DNA of 64,000 nt, taken from assembly GCF_008369295.1 (NCBI RefSeq), contig NZ_VOBG01000009.1, positions 1 to 64,000 on the forward strand, read 5' to 3'. This DNA comes from Pseudomonas sp. ANT_H4. GTDB taxonomy: Bacteria; Pseudomonadota; Gammaproteobacteria; Pseudomonadales; Pseudomonadaceae. How positions within the stretch are numbered: the first letter of the stretch is position 1; the number at the start of each line of letters is the position of its first letter. The notes beneath the pieces were generated by a model. The model did no database searches. It saw only the letters and a program-made list of their open reading frames with translations, and was not told the DNA's origin. Shown piece after piece: positions 25,270 through 33,840 of the stretch. The translations under genes were made by a program, and so were the position numbers.

Positions 25270-26207
25270 GTTTTTTTCTAACAGGATTAGCTCTGACAGC
25301 AATCGCACCTGTTCTTTGTCGTAAGGCGTTAGCAGAACACGGACCCCAGTGGGCAAACACACTGGGATGCATGTCGGCGGTTCTGGGCCCGTTTTATCTG
25401 CTCTGCACGTTTATCGATATGCATACCGTCCTACTGGTGTGCGCTGCTGTCAGTGGGCCGCTGTGGATTACCGAACGCACTAGAGCAGCTCGCGGCAAAA
25501 GCCGGTTTACTGAAGGGGTTTTAGGATTCGCGGTTGAACTCGCTCCGATAGCCGTATTGCTCCTCGTGTTTAGGTCATTTATTGCAGAAGGGTACATTGT
25601 GCCTTCATCTTCAATGCGTCCTAACCTAGTGGTCGGAAATTATGTGCTGGTTGACAAATTCACCTACGGACTTAGGTTGCCGCTCTTTTATACAACGCTT
25701 TTTGCCGTGTCTTCGCCTAAGCGTGCCGATGTACTCGTGTTCAGGTTTCCACTAGATAGAAGTAAGCCCTATATTAAAAGAGTGATTGGTATACCGGGAG
25801 ACCTTATTGAGTATCGAGCCGGGGAGTTGTACGTCAATGATGTAAAAATTAACGAAGAAGATATTGGTCGCTATGATTATATCGATGAGAGTTCAGGTAA
25901 GCCTAAGCAGGCGAGGATAATGACTGAAGAACTTGCCGGTGCTCGATTTCAAATACTGCACGACACGCAAGCCAAAGAACTTGGGCGAGGTTCTGATTTT
26001 CCGGATATACCGGGTTGTGATCGTAGCGCTGAGGGATTGAAGTGTCTAGTCCCCAACGATTCGTTTTTCGTACTCGGCGATAATCGTGGAAATAGCCTAG
26101 ATAGTCGGTATTGGGGGTTTGTTCCAGCGCGTTACATTATAGGCCGTGCTATATATTCGATATCGCTAAGTAAGATGGATTTTCAGTATAAAAAAGTTAC
26201 TAACTAG
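25266..26207 (+). CDS. lepB: signal peptidase I (LepB-like), plasmid-borne
   Basis: A 313-residue type I signal peptidase. Transmembrane segments lie at about 1-20, 36-68 and 86-103; PSSSMRPNL carries the catalytic Ser (about S116), YIKRVIGIPGD the general-base Lys (about K171), and FVLGDNRGNSLDSRYWGFV is box E. It cleaves signal peptides at the outer face of the inner membrane. A plasmid copy may process the conjugative pilin (as TraF-type peptidases do) or the many signal-peptide proteins encoded here. The GTG start at 25266 overlaps the previous stop. Confidence 0.94.
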   Translation: MSFFLTGLALTAIAPVLCRKALAEHGPQWANTLGCMSAVLGPFYLLCTFIDMHTVLLVCAAVSGPLWITERTRAARGKSRFTEGVLGFAVELAPIAVLLLVFRSFIAEGYIVPSSSMRPNLVVGNYVLVDKFTYGLRLPLFYTTLFAVSSPKRADVLVFRFPLDRSKPYIKRVIGIPGDLIEYRAGELYVNDVKINEEDIGRYDYIDESSGKPKQARIMTEELAGARFQILHDTQAKELGRGSDFPDIPGCDRSAEGLKCLVPNDSFFVLGDNRGNSLDSRYWGFVPARYIIGRAIYSISLSKMDFQYKKVTN

Positions 26208-26238
26208 CAACGAAGCATCAAGGAAGGTGGAGTGATGG

Positions 26239-26322
26239 ATGACCTACAATTATATGCCCGTGTTCTGCATCTCCTTGTTGCAAGGCTTACGCAAGGGTCT
26301 TGCAACCACCATTCAGGAGTAA
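26239..26322 (+). CDS. 27-aa ORF ahead of the next gene
   Basis: GGAG 6 nt before an ATG opens a 27-codon frame (MTYNYMPVFCISLLQGLRKG) ending at the TAA inside the ribosome binding region of the next gene. It could be a leader peptide, but it runs through the recurrent CATCTCC box and its composition is unconvincing. Confidence 0.25.
   Translation: MTYNYMPVFCISLLQGLRKGLATTIQE
26261..26274 (+). promoter_or_regulatory. CATCTCC leader box, 26.3 kb
   Basis: TGTTCTGCATCTCC, 51 nt before ATG 26326 and followed by a TTGCAAGG/CTTGCAA hairpin and ATTCAGGAG. Confidence 0.55.
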
Positions 26323-26325
26323 TGT

Positions 26326-26862
26326 ATGAGCTTTCATAAATTGGCATTGCTATACGCACAAGTCGCATCAGCTCCGGTTGATATACGCGGGTGCTTGTTG
26401 ACCGCCATCGGTGAGTATTCCTCAGGCGACGTCAGGGACGAGGTGCTGGTTACGATCGAGGAGATGAATCGGTCTTCCGTTATTGCGGACCTCATAGTAA
26501 ACCAGGGTACCCCACTGACTGCGCATGTCGTCGTCGGTCTTGAGGATGGTGCCACGGGGACTGAGGCTACTGTAAAAGGCGTGTGTTTCGACACGATGTC
26601 TGCCATGGCGATGGCTGAGGCTGCCGCTGGTGAAATGTGCGACTCGATCAATAGAGATCTCAAGCGTGATATGGCTGATGACTATCATCCTGTCGGGTTG
26701 AATCAGTTGAAACGAGGGACTATTGGCATTGCCAGCCCGCAAACGGGCTGTCTTGCATTGGTAGAAGTTCAAACGACGACAAACCTGTTCAGCGAGAACA
26801 GCTGCGGCAGCTTCTACATCGGCACTCAACTCGGGCCCCGATCCCGGCTCCCCATTGTTTAA
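26326..26862 (+). CDS. hypothetical protein, 178 aa
   Basis: Unrecognised soluble protein (MSFHKLALLYAQVASAPVDI), with an alanine/methionine-rich helix in the middle (FDTMSAMAMAEAAAGEMCDS). No signal peptide or metal motif. ATTCAGGAGTA before the ATG. It is a single-gene unit closed by a terminator. Confidence 0.65.
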   Translation: MSFHKLALLYAQVASAPVDIRGCLLTAIGEYSSGDVRDEVLVTIEEMNRSSVIADLIVNQGTPLTAHVVVGLEDGATGTEATVKGVCFDTMSAMAMAEAAAGEMCDSINRDLKRDMADDYHPVGLNQLKRGTIGIASPQTGCLALVEVQTTTNLFSENSCGSFYIGTQLGPRSRLPIV

Positions 26863-26873
26863 CCGCACCACCT

Positions 26874-26902
26874 ACCACCTTTGCTCAGCAAGGGTGGTTT
26901 TT
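26874..26902 (+). terminator. intrinsic terminator
   Basis: ACCACCTTTGC and GCAAGGGTGGT form an interrupted stem around TCA, followed by TTTTT. Confidence 0.85.
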
Positions 26903-27146
26903 CATTTTGGCATTCGGTCAATGCAGTTTGGTACCTGAATCGCAGCTTTATCCTGGAAAACACGGCTTCTTTCTATCCTGAGGCCATGGCGTACCGCGAC
27001 GGTTGTTAGGAGGGCATTGCCCCGTGCAGTGCCTGTGACAAAACCGAATGCCTTGGTTTGCAGGTTTTCAGGCACTCCTGGCGAACAAAATCATGTGTGA
27101 TACTGGAAGGTTTGTTTATATCAATCAATTGTTGGGTGTATATTGC
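26903..27146. other. intergenic region, nothing recognised
   Basis: About 245 nt between a terminator and the next box. Short open frames only. No clear promoter until the box at 27147. Confidence 0.4.
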
Positions 27147-27162
27147 TACACGTTACGAATCC
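27147..27162 (+). promoter_or_regulatory. TACGYGTTA box, 27.1 kb
   Basis: TACACGTTACGAATCC, only 16 nt before ATG 27179, so it overlaps the leader or the initiation region. Confidence 0.5.
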
Positions 27163-27178
27163 ATAACGGTGAAATTCG

Positions 27179-27430
27179 ATGAGCAGCAATACTTCTCGCC
27201 GCCTGATCACAAAAGTCATTCTCGCCCTTGTAGCTATGATCGCGTGCATCCTTGCGCTGATGGCCGCCCGGGCGGGTCTTATTGAGCTTTCACCACGAAA
27301 CATATTCATGGGGATGTTTGTGCTGATCGTGGGTGGCGCTCTGTTGAACATGTTGCAGTTCTTCATTTCGAATGACAGTTCTAGCAAGCAGGGCGCCGCT
27401 ATTGCGGCTGAGCCAGAAGGGGGGAATTGA
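27179..27430 (+). CDS. two-helix membrane protein, 83 aa
   Basis: MSSNTSRRLITKVILALVAM; helices at about 10-32 and 43-65 (IFMGMFVLIVGGALLNMLQF) with a short loop, and a hydrophilic tail. Unrecognised. Its stop is 1 nt before the next ATG, so the two genes are coupled. Confidence 0.65.
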   Translation: MSSNTSRRLITKVILALVAMIACILALMAARAGLIELSPRNIFMGMFVLIVGGALLNMLQFFISNDSSSKQGAAIAAEPEGGN

Positions 27431-27431
27431 T

Positions 27432-28055
27432 ATGTTTGGCGTTTCTGAAATCGTTCCGGTTGCTGAAGATCCGGTTCGGAACCTGACCTCCAGGAGCAAG
27501 TTTCTTGCTATTGCGCCGGCCGGTTTAAGCAACGCCCAGTGGGCTGAGTTGATGGACTGTTTTCGTCTAGAGCAGGGTTGGTCTGATACTCAATTGAGCA
27601 GGCGTATCGGCATCAGTATTTCCATGATTCGACAGTGCCGCATCCACCTGCGTCCCTTACCGCCTGCGGCCAGGGTACGCATACTCGCAGCAATGGGTAT
27701 TGAGATGACCCGTTCATCCCTCATCGCTGCTTTGCCAGCAGCAGTGAAGGACGCCGTCGAAGCTGCCGACAGCAAATCATCCTTCGTTCGCCGGACGTTA
27801 GTATATGGCTTCTTTGATCGCCTTGATGCCGGGGAGGCAGTTGAGGTCGTTGCAGGTTTTTTCGATGGCTTAGGCGCGATTGCAGGCGTCAAATCTGCCG
27901 GGCTGGCTGAGCGCTTAGGGTTGTCCATGAGTGAGTTGGCTGATCTTTGTGAAGGGCATCGACCTATTCCGTTCCGCGTGAAGGTGGCCATCACAGATTC
28001 TTTCACCGCCCAAGACATGGGGCCGTTGATTCTGTCGTTGCTCCCTACGGCCTGA
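27432..28055 (+). CDS. hypothetical protein with HTH-like segments, 207 aa
   Basis: Residues about 35-65 (WAELMDCFRLEQGWSDTQLS, RRIGISISMIRQCR) look like an XRE-type helix-turn-helix, and a second copy-like segment (SAGLAERLGLSMSELADLCE) is near the C-terminus. It may be a DNA-binding protein with two related domains, as in the protein at 31590. ATG 27432 directly follows the previous stop. Family unassigned. Confidence 0.6.
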   Translation: MFGVSEIVPVAEDPVRNLTSRSKFLAIAPAGLSNAQWAELMDCFRLEQGWSDTQLSRRIGISISMIRQCRIHLRPLPPAARVRILAAMGIEMTRSSLIAALPAAVKDAVEAADSKSSFVRRTLVYGFFDRLDAGEAVEVVAGFFDGLGAIAGVKSAGLAERLGLSMSELADLCEGHRPIPFRVKVAITDSFTAQDMGPLILSLLPTA

Positions 28056-28097
28056 AATTGCTTTGCCGATTGACTTCTTTCGCTCATGGATTAAGTA

Positions 28098-28113
28098 TAC
28101 GTGTTATGAATCC
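28098..28113 (+). promoter_or_regulatory. TACGYGTTA box, 28.1 kb
   Basis: TACGTGTTATGAATCC, overlapping a possible promoter (TTGACT, 17 nt, AAGTAT) and 57 nt before ATG 28171. Confidence 0.55.
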
Positions 28114-28170
28114 CATGCTATGCAGAGCGCGTTTCTGAACATGAATGCTTACGTGCGAAAGGAGTTTTCG

Positions 28171-28803
28171 ATGAGCCACGCCCATATTTATGCGATGTCC
28201 AAAAGGCTGTGCGGTCACATTGACATGTGCAGTTTCAGCAGCAAAGGCCGCAGCGGGCGCGTCAGTGATGTCCTGTATGCCAATGCTACCGTTTGCGACG
28301 AATGCAGAGAAAGAATTTGCCGGCTGGTAAACAAACCAGGTGGTGGTTTCCACCCAGTGGTACTACCGGCACTCGCCGGGCGAGACGGCGCAGTTCGTTG
28401 GGCCAAAAATCTCCGACTCAGGGCGCTGCGTATGCTGGGGCCGATTATGGCCCAGCTCAAGCAAAGTCCGGATCCATTCGCGGCAGCAGTTCTCGCTGTT
28501 TACGAAATGCTTTTCAAGATAACAAGCTCAGGGTTTTGGATTGAGAACCGCCAGTTTTCCTACGACCGCGTTTGGGTCGTGTTTGAGGTTGAGCACCTGA
28601 TGCGGCCTCGACCCACGAGTACAGTGCGTCTGAACAGCAGCTCAGCGTTTGTGTATTGGTCCCAAGCTGATCTCTCGGTCATCGCGGCGGCCAAAGAAGC
28701 GGCGCATGCAGTGATCGATGTTGACGTGGTTCCAGCCGTCGCAGAAGCCTCTGAGCCTACAGCACCTAAACAGGCGCATTTCGCGCCGTCCATTTTTCTA
28801 TGA
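28171..28803 (+). CDS. hypothetical protein with possible zinc site, 210 aa
   Basis: MSHAHIYAMSKRLCGHIDMC followed by ATVCDECRERICRL: four to five Cys/His in the first 55 residues suggest a zinc-binding module. The middle is helical, followed by a beta segment (FSYDRVWVVFEVEHLMRPRP) and a proline/alanine tail. AAAGGAG before ATG 28171 decides the start. Unrecognised. Confidence 0.65.
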   Translation: MSHAHIYAMSKRLCGHIDMCSFSSKGRSGRVSDVLYANATVCDECRERICRLVNKPGGGFHPVVLPALAGRDGAVRWAKNLRLRALRMLGPIMAQLKQSPDPFAAAVLAVYEMLFKITSSGFWIENRQFSYDRVWVVFEVEHLMRPRPTSTVRLNSSSAFVYWSQADLSVIAAAKEAAHAVIDVDVVPAVAEASEPTAPKQAHFAPSIFL

Positions 28804-28829
28804 GCTCACCTCACTCTGGAGGTTCGTCT

Positions 28830-30152
28830 ATGAAGGTTGAGGCATCAACAATCCAAAAGATCGAGATAGCGGAGGTCGAGGCGCTCGATCCTGTGACGGT
28901 CATTTTGGAAGATTTGGGGCGATACCGCGGTAGAATTACGGTCACCTGCTTTGGGCGTAGCTGGACTCACCAGTGGAACAATACCGGTGCTAACTCCATC
29001 GCAGAATTTGTTGCCTGGCAGAACGCTGAGCATTTGGCATCAGCACTGGCTCCGATGATGAGGCCGACCTGCTACGACGAAGCCTCGTTGGTGGCCTATG
29101 CCAAGAGCGTTGTCGTGGAGCGACGTCTCGGCATAAACCTCGATTTCAACTCTCTCGAGAAGGACGAAGCCCGTCGACTCTACGACGCTTGCGAAAGCCT
29201 TCGCGGCTATGTGACCTTTGAGCGGTTGCCATCCCCGCTTATGACTGAATTGTTCGGGGACGAGTGGTTTTACGCCGGATGGCATGCGCAAAGCCCGAAT
29301 TCAGACTTCGTCTATCTCACCCGGATCGCGCAAACCGTTATTGATGGGTTGGCTCAACTTCGTCCCGCCTGCCCGGGTAAAAATCGTTTCGGGCTAGACA
29401 TAGAGTACTTCAAGCGCAGACTCAACCGGTTCATTCGGGATCTTGCCGATTTTCCTCCCGATGAAGCAGCCCGGGAGCTCGCCCGCATTGCGCGGACGGC
29501 TGATGCTACGGTTCTGAATGAAGCTGAATTCAACCAGGTCAATTCGGCCTTGCCCGAAAGTATGTGCTGCTTCCGCGACGGTATGCGCCATTGTGCCGGA
29601 AGCGGCTTCCTCGCTGATGAACGGTTCCCAGACTTGTCTCCAGAGCACGCCAAGCCGTGCCCATCATGTAACACCATGTTGTGGTTGATGGACGCAAAGA
29701 ACGAGGTAGGGTCGCTCGCAATGACCGAGACTGACGGAATTGCAATCGAGCGCGTTTGGCTTAATGCATTGAGCACTGCTTACCGAGCAAACCCTGATGC
29801 GGTATCCCGCGCTCTGGAGGCGTTAGGTGCCGTCGACGTGCCGATCCCATCGATAGAGGAAGGGTCTTCGCAGTTGCGTCGCTACAACGCGCCCGAGGCC
29901 GCCGCCGAGTCCAAAACAGACGAAGAGGCCATTGAAGCGTTCGCAGTGATTCTCAAGGTCAAAATGGCTACGTCTCGCGCAAAAGGGCGTGATGGATGGC
30001 AGCGGAAGGATCTGTACTCAGCTGCAACGCTGAGCCGCATGCTTCGAGAGCACGTTGAAATGGGGGATCCTATCGATACCGGAATTTTTAGCATGATGCT
30101 TCAACAACGCGGGGAGGGTATCGAGCTCGAACCTGTTTCCTGTGAAGCTTAA
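28830..30152 (+). CDS. hypothetical protein with zinc-knuckle-like motif, 440 aa
   Basis: Unrecognised large soluble protein. Residues 1-180 form a beta/alpha part (YRGRITVTCFGRSWTHQW ... EFVAWQNAEHLASALAP). Residues about 245-290 carry CCFRDGMRHCAGSGF and KPCPSCNTML, a Cys/His-rich segment that may bind zinc. GGAGG before ATG 28830 favours it over ATG 28800, which overlaps the previous stop. The first part resembles conserved proteins seen on other plasmids or phages, but I cannot name one. Confidence 0.65.
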   Translation: MKVEASTIQKIEIAEVEALDPVTVILEDLGRYRGRITVTCFGRSWTHQWNNTGANSIAEFVAWQNAEHLASALAPMMRPTCYDEASLVAYAKSVVVERRLGINLDFNSLEKDEARRLYDACESLRGYVTFERLPSPLMTELFGDEWFYAGWHAQSPNSDFVYLTRIAQTVIDGLAQLRPACPGKNRFGLDIEYFKRRLNRFIRDLADFPPDEAARELARIARTADATVLNEAEFNQVNSALPESMCCFRDGMRHCAGSGFLADERFPDLSPEHAKPCPSCNTMLWLMDAKNEVGSLAMTETDGIAIERVWLNALSTAYRANPDAVSRALEALGAVDVPIPSIEEGSSQLRRYNAPEAAAESKTDEEAIEAFAVILKVKMATSRAKGRDGWQRKDLYSAATLSRMLREHVEMGDPIDTGIFSMMLQQRGEGIELEPVSCEA

Positions 30153-30171
30153 CTTCAACAATAGAGATTAT

Positions 30172-30585
30172 ATGATGTTAAACCAGCTTCAATGGGCACT
30201 CGCCCTGTGTGGTTGTCTTTTCTGTGTAAACGCTCAAGCGGTAGAGATGATCTTGTCATCGAACGCTACAGAAATTCCTCAAGGTCAGATCAAGGACGCG
30301 ATCGTTTCAAATCTGCCAGCGGCCGTGGCCCAGTTGGGTAGCGATTACCAGCTGTTCGCCATAGTCGAGAGCGGCGATTACCAGCCTGGTCTTCGGCTCT
30401 ATAGCTACTCCGTGACGCTGCACCGGAAAGTGATTGAGACTGGAACAGGCAAAACGTACTGGGTGCCAACTGGCGGAGTTCGCGGGCATGGTGTCGCCCA
30501 GGAGAGCGAGACTGTACTGAGCAATTTGAAGTCTGACGTTATCGCCGGCGCCAAGGCAGGATCCTTCAAATTGGATCAAATGTAG
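30172..30585 (+). CDS. secreted protein, 137 aa
   Basis: MMLNQLQWALALCGCLFCVN followed by AQAVEM gives a signal peptide cleaved after about AQA. The mature part is beta-rich (LRLYSYSVTLHRKVIETGTG), 110 residues, and looks periplasmic. Unrecognised. It follows the 440-aa gene after 19 nt. A plausible substrate for the nearby signal peptidase. Confidence 0.65.
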   Translation: MMLNQLQWALALCGCLFCVNAQAVEMILSSNATEIPQGQIKDAIVSNLPAAVAQLGSDYQLFAIVESGDYQPGLRLYSYSVTLHRKVIETGTGKTYWVPTGGVRGHGVAQESETVLSNLKSDVIAGAKAGSFKLDQM

Positions 30586-30728
30586 TTGTTGGTCTGGAAG
30601 AATAAAGTCTGTCGCTATCATCGTTCATGCTCAACAAAATGGAGCTGCGACCGACTTTTCACTTCAGGTTCGAATGTTTCAGCGTGACAAGAAAGGCTCA
30701 AGAGGGTGTAATGCATGTGGCGTACCAT

Positions 30729-30744
30729 TACGCGTTATGTATCG
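30729..30744 (+). promoter_or_regulatory. TACGYGTTA box, 30.7 kb
   Basis: TACGCGTTATGTATCG, 41 nt before ATG 30786. An upstream GTGACA, 17 nt, TGTAAT (about 30682-30710) is a possible promoter. Confidence 0.55.
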
Positions 30745-30785
30745 ATTAACCCCTCTTAATAAGCAGGCTTGGCGTTGGAGCTCAT

Positions 30786-31568
30786 ATGCACAAACCAATG
30801 GTCTTGGCAGTGGTAACCGGGGTGCTTTCAGCACCCTTATTGGCGTCGACTTCATACGGTTTTTCTTTGTTTCCGGAGCCCCCCATATCAGGTTCATTGC
30901 CTGCGCTCGTGTCGGGCATGGCCATTGCCATTACCCTGTTTGGGGGGGGGTATTACTGGCTCCAGCGCATCCGGCGTTTCTCTAAAACACTTGAACAACG
31001 GGTCCATCGGCAGCTGATGGCAATGGATAAACTCGCGTTGCGTATTGAGGAGGCCGAACGATCTTTGTTTAAGAGCAACTATCTGACTCACGAGACACGG
31101 ATTGATCTTCGGCATGCACTGGACGCCATCTCGACAGACACCTATCGCGCCAGGGGGAATTTACGACGACAACAGGACCTCCCTGATTCTGTGTTTAGAA
31201 AACTGATGTCACGGTCTGATGAACTGTTCGATTGCATCGAAAGCTCAATGGCGGCAGCACTGCCGGTGAGGGAGGAGGGTAGTGAACCATTGCTTATGCC
31301 CCGCCGTACAAATCCTTTACCACGCCCAAAGCCCCAATCACGCCCACAGGATGCATTGACTTCGTTCGGGCCCATCCCACTACAAGCAGCAACCATCCCC
31401 ATGCCGGCCAAAGTGCAGCCCAAAGGGGCAAATGCCGATGATGCATCGAAGCTGACCTTGCCCGATCTGGGAATGACTTCGATCCTTTTGGGCGGAGGGA
31501 TGCTTTACGCCGCCGAGGAACAAGCCAGCGAGCTCGCCGGCAGTGCCTCTGATGGTGGTATGGATTGA
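30786..31568 (+). CDS. membrane protein with long soluble tail, 260 aa
   Basis: MHKPMVLAVVTGVLSAPLLA looks like a signal peptide or first helix; a second helix is at about 40-60 (GMAIAITLFGGGYYWLQ). A helical domain follows (RFSKTLEQRVHRQLMAMDKL), then a proline-rich linker (RRTNPLPRPKPQSRPQD) and a short hydrophobic end (TSILLGGGMLYAAEEQA). Unrecognised; the topology suggests an inner-membrane scaffold. Confidence 0.65.
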   Translation: MHKPMVLAVVTGVLSAPLLASTSYGFSLFPEPPISGSLPALVSGMAIAITLFGGGYYWLQRIRRFSKTLEQRVHRQLMAMDKLALRIEEAERSLFKSNYLTHETRIDLRHALDAISTDTYRARGNLRRQQDLPDSVFRKLMSRSDELFDCIESSMAAALPVREEGSEPLLMPRRTNPLPRPKPQSRPQDALTSFGPIPLQAATIPMPAKVQPKGANADDASKLTLPDLGMTSILLGGGMLYAAEEQASELAGSASDGGMD

Positions 31569-31589
31569 TCGACCTTGCCAGGAAGATTT

Positions 31590-32261
31590 ATGTCGACTGA
31601 TCCCGCGTTGAACACAGATCCTCAGCCAACCTCGCAACCGGTGCGTAGGGCTCGACGTCACTCCGATCCCGAGATGCACGGTATTACCCGGGATACTCGG
31701 GCCGCCAACCCCTCGGATGCTGGTTGGCGTGTACGGTTGATGAAGGCCTCACAATTTGTTGCCGATCGCCATTTCCGTGACCAAGCCTATGGCGGCTCAC
31801 TGCGTGCCAAGAAGGCCGCTCGCTGTTACCGTGACGACATGGCCAAGGAGCACGGTATCGTCTTCACCGCCGCATGCGTGGGGGAACTGGCAGTTTTGCG
31901 TCGCGGTGCTGGTTTAGCGCAGCGCGAACTCGCTCAAATCTTGCGCGTGTCCAGTGCGCAAATTGCAAAATGGGAACGAGGGGTTGTGCCTGCCGCCGTG
32001 CTGTCATTAGTCGGCGCCTTGCTGTCGCGTCAAGTCGCCACCACTTCAACCGACGTTTCGGGCGATGATATTCGCCGTATCCGAACCCAGGTTTTGAAGT
32101 GGACTCAGCAGCAACTGGCCACAGAGCTTGATCGCGCTTACGCCGCGGTCGGGCAGTGGGAGCGGGGAGGGAGGCGAGCTCCTGGATGGGTGTTGGTCTA
32201 TCTTCAGGCGGTTAACGATGGGTGGAACAGAGTGCACGGTACGGAGAGCAGCGGTGCCTGA
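31590..32261 (+). CDS. regulator with two XRE-type helix-turn-helix domains
   Basis: A 223-residue protein. After a basic N-terminal region, residues about 100-145 (GELAVLRRGAGLAQRELAQI, LRVSSAQIAKWERG) and 155-205 (IRRIRTQVLKWTQQQLATEL, AYAAVGQWERGGRRAPGW) each form a helix-turn-helix ending in the WERG motif. It should bind DNA, probably a dyad or two half-sites, and is a candidate regulator for the boxes in this region. AGGAAG precedes ATG 31590. Confidence 0.85.
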   Translation: MSTDPALNTDPQPTSQPVRRARRHSDPEMHGITRDTRAANPSDAGWRVRLMKASQFVADRHFRDQAYGGSLRAKKAARCYRDDMAKEHGIVFTAACVGELAVLRRGAGLAQRELAQILRVSSAQIAKWERGVVPAAVLSLVGALLSRQVATTSTDVSGDDIRRIRTQVLKWTQQQLATELDRAYAAVGQWERGGRRAPGWVLVYLQAVNDGWNRVHGTESSGA

Positions 32262-32625
32262 CGAAGCGGTAAACAAAGCTGTATTGCAATGGCAAACCGA
32301 CAAGCCCATGACGATGCTGATGCCCCTTCGCTTTGCCGATGGCACACTTCTTGATCAATTAGAAATTGATTGCGCCAATTGCGCCCGGGTTCTGCGATCA
32401 CAACATCAGAGAGGTATCGTGAGCATGGTCATGGCTGACACCTACAGGATTAAGGGCCTGGCTGCTTGCGACCAGTGCAGTAGCTTCACCCGTTTTTCGT
32501 TCTTGTGTTCTGGCGTGGATGGCGTGGTCACTGTGGAATGGAAGAAGGGCGACAGAGCCGAGCGGATTCAGGTCCGGGCTACCTGGTGGTCGAGGTTGGC
32601 CGTTTGGGTTTTCAAGCGGACATGA
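32254..32625 (+). CDS. hypothetical protein with CxxC pairs, 123 aa
   Basis: The GTG start at 32254 has GGAG upstream and overlaps the previous stop by 8 nt. CANCARVLR and CDQCSS form a four-cysteine zinc site; the rest is beta-rich (RFSFLCSGVDGVVTVEW) with a C-terminal tryptophan-rich segment. Unrecognised. It is the last gene of the long rightward run. Confidence 0.6.
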   Translation: MPDEAVNKAVLQWQTDKPMTMLMPLRFADGTLLDQLEIDCANCARVLRSQHQRGIVSMVMADTYRIKGLAACDQCSSFTRFSFLCSGVDGVVTVEWKKGDRAERIQVRATWWSRLAVWVFKRT

Positions 32626-32626
32626 A

Positions 32627-32657
32627 AAAGCCTCTACAGTGAGAACTGTAGAGGCTG
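32627..32657 (-). terminator. terminator of the ParB-like gene
   Basis: AGCCTCTACAGT and ACTGTAGAGGCT form a perfect 12-bp stem around GAGA. Reading leftward it is followed by TTTTTCA, so it terminates the leftward gene and may also slow rightward transcription. Confidence 0.85.
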
Positions 32658-32666
32658 GAGTAGCAC

Positions 32667-33677
32667 TTATACCTCTGCTTTGTCGAGGTTGAGTTCAGGT
32701 TCATCCGTTGGATTTTCTGCGTTCAACTTGGCTTCGGCTTCTTCTGCTTTCTTGAATTGCTCCAAAATTTCTTCCAGTTTCTGTTGAGTCGCAGGAGACA
32801 GTTGGTCGAATGCCTTGTCCTTTTTGATGTCGTCGATTGCTGCCTTCATCGCCGGCGCCGCAGCGGTAACTGCCTTCTTGATCACCTTCCCTGGAACAAA
32901 GCGTGGCATGAGCTTCGCTTTGCCGGCGGCTTTCGATCGTGCCAACGATTGTTCAATGATTCCCAAAGCCCTTGGTCCGTGTTCTTTAAGCAGCTCTACA
33001 GCCAGGGTGAAGGCAATGACTTCATCACGAACATAGTCCGAGATTTCGACCGGGCCATTGATCAACAGCAGATAGTCGGTGACTTGGGACGGCCAAAGAC
33101 CGAGCTTCGTAGCGATTTTTGCGTGATTGTCTGGGTACCAGCGGGTCATACGTTTACACACGATGGCGGTGGCGTATGGATCGAGCGGATCCCCGTTGTT
33201 ACTGAGAACGAGATCCGCAGTGAGTTCTTCCTCTGATACGTCGTCTTTAACGATGACACAAGGCACCGTTTCGATAGGTTTCCCTTCGGCAATGGCGGCC
33301 AGTGCAGATTCAAGACGTCGGTGGCCACGCTTCAATTTTATTGAAAGCCTGCAGTTTTCTTCCTCAACAACGATCACGCTGAGCGGACTGTCCTTCTTGA
33401 AGCCAACCTCCATCATGCTGGCTTTGAGGAGTTGGACTTTTTCTTTGTACCTAGCGTTCTTAACGCGGGTGTTGTAGCCCGGAATCACTTCAATGACTCG
33501 AGGATCGATGTTCCAGAGGTCGCTTGAACCGAACTTCTGGGCAACCTCACCTACCTTGACGACATCTTGATTCCCGTACTGCATAGCTTTCTTGATGCTG
33601 CCGGGGAACAGGTTCAGCCGAAAGTCCAGGTCCATCTGATTCACTGCATCGGTTTGTTGCTCGGTAATAGCGTCCAT
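32667..33677 (-). CDS. ParB-like partition or regulatory protein
   Basis: A 336-residue protein. Residues about 55-135 form a ParB/Srx-like domain (VIPGYNTRVKNARYKEKVQL; SVIVVEEENCRLSIKLKRGH, then RRLESAL). A KorB/ParB-like helix-turn-helix follows (AKIATKLGLWPSQVTDYLLL), then a basic linker and an acidic coiled-coil tail. GGAG before ATG 33677 fixes the start. No parA is in the window. It may act in partition or as a plasmid-wide regulator, as KorB does in IncP plasmids; its own promoter region carries a copy of the recurrent box. Confidence 0.88.
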   Translation of the reverse strand: MDAITEQQTDAVNQMDLDFRLNLFPGSIKKAMQYGNQDVVKVGEVAQKFGSSDLWNIDPRVIEVIPGYNTRVKNARYKEKVQLLKASMMEVGFKKDSPLSVIVVEEENCRLSIKLKRGHRRLESALAAIAEGKPIETVPCVIVKDDVSEEELTADLVLSNNGDPLDPYATAIVCKRMTRWYPDNHAKIATKLGLWPSQVTDYLLLINGPVEISDYVRDEVIAFTLAVELLKEHGPRALGIIEQSLARSKAAGKAKLMPRFVPGKVIKKAVTAAAPAMKAAIDDIKKDKAFDQLSPATQQKLEEILEQFKKAEEAEAKLNAENPTDEPELNLDKAEV

Positions 33678-33823
33678 CGGAAAATCTCCAAAAGTCAAAA
33701 ACGTTGAACTTGCTTTCGGTGATGCTAGACAGGAGCATATAAGCGATGTCTTGCCCCCTGCCATGCTGGGGTGGGCATTGCGCAGAAAGGTTCAACGGCG
33801 CGCTGACTATAGCAAAATATTGG

Positions 33824-33839
33824 TACGTGTTACGAGTTA
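33824..33839 (+). promoter_or_regulatory. TACGYGTTA box, 33.8 kb
   Basis: TACGTGTTACGAGTTA, just upstream of a leftward TGCTATAGT extended -10 (about 33807-33815) that would drive the ParB-like gene. Confidence 0.5.
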
Positions 33840-33840
33840 C

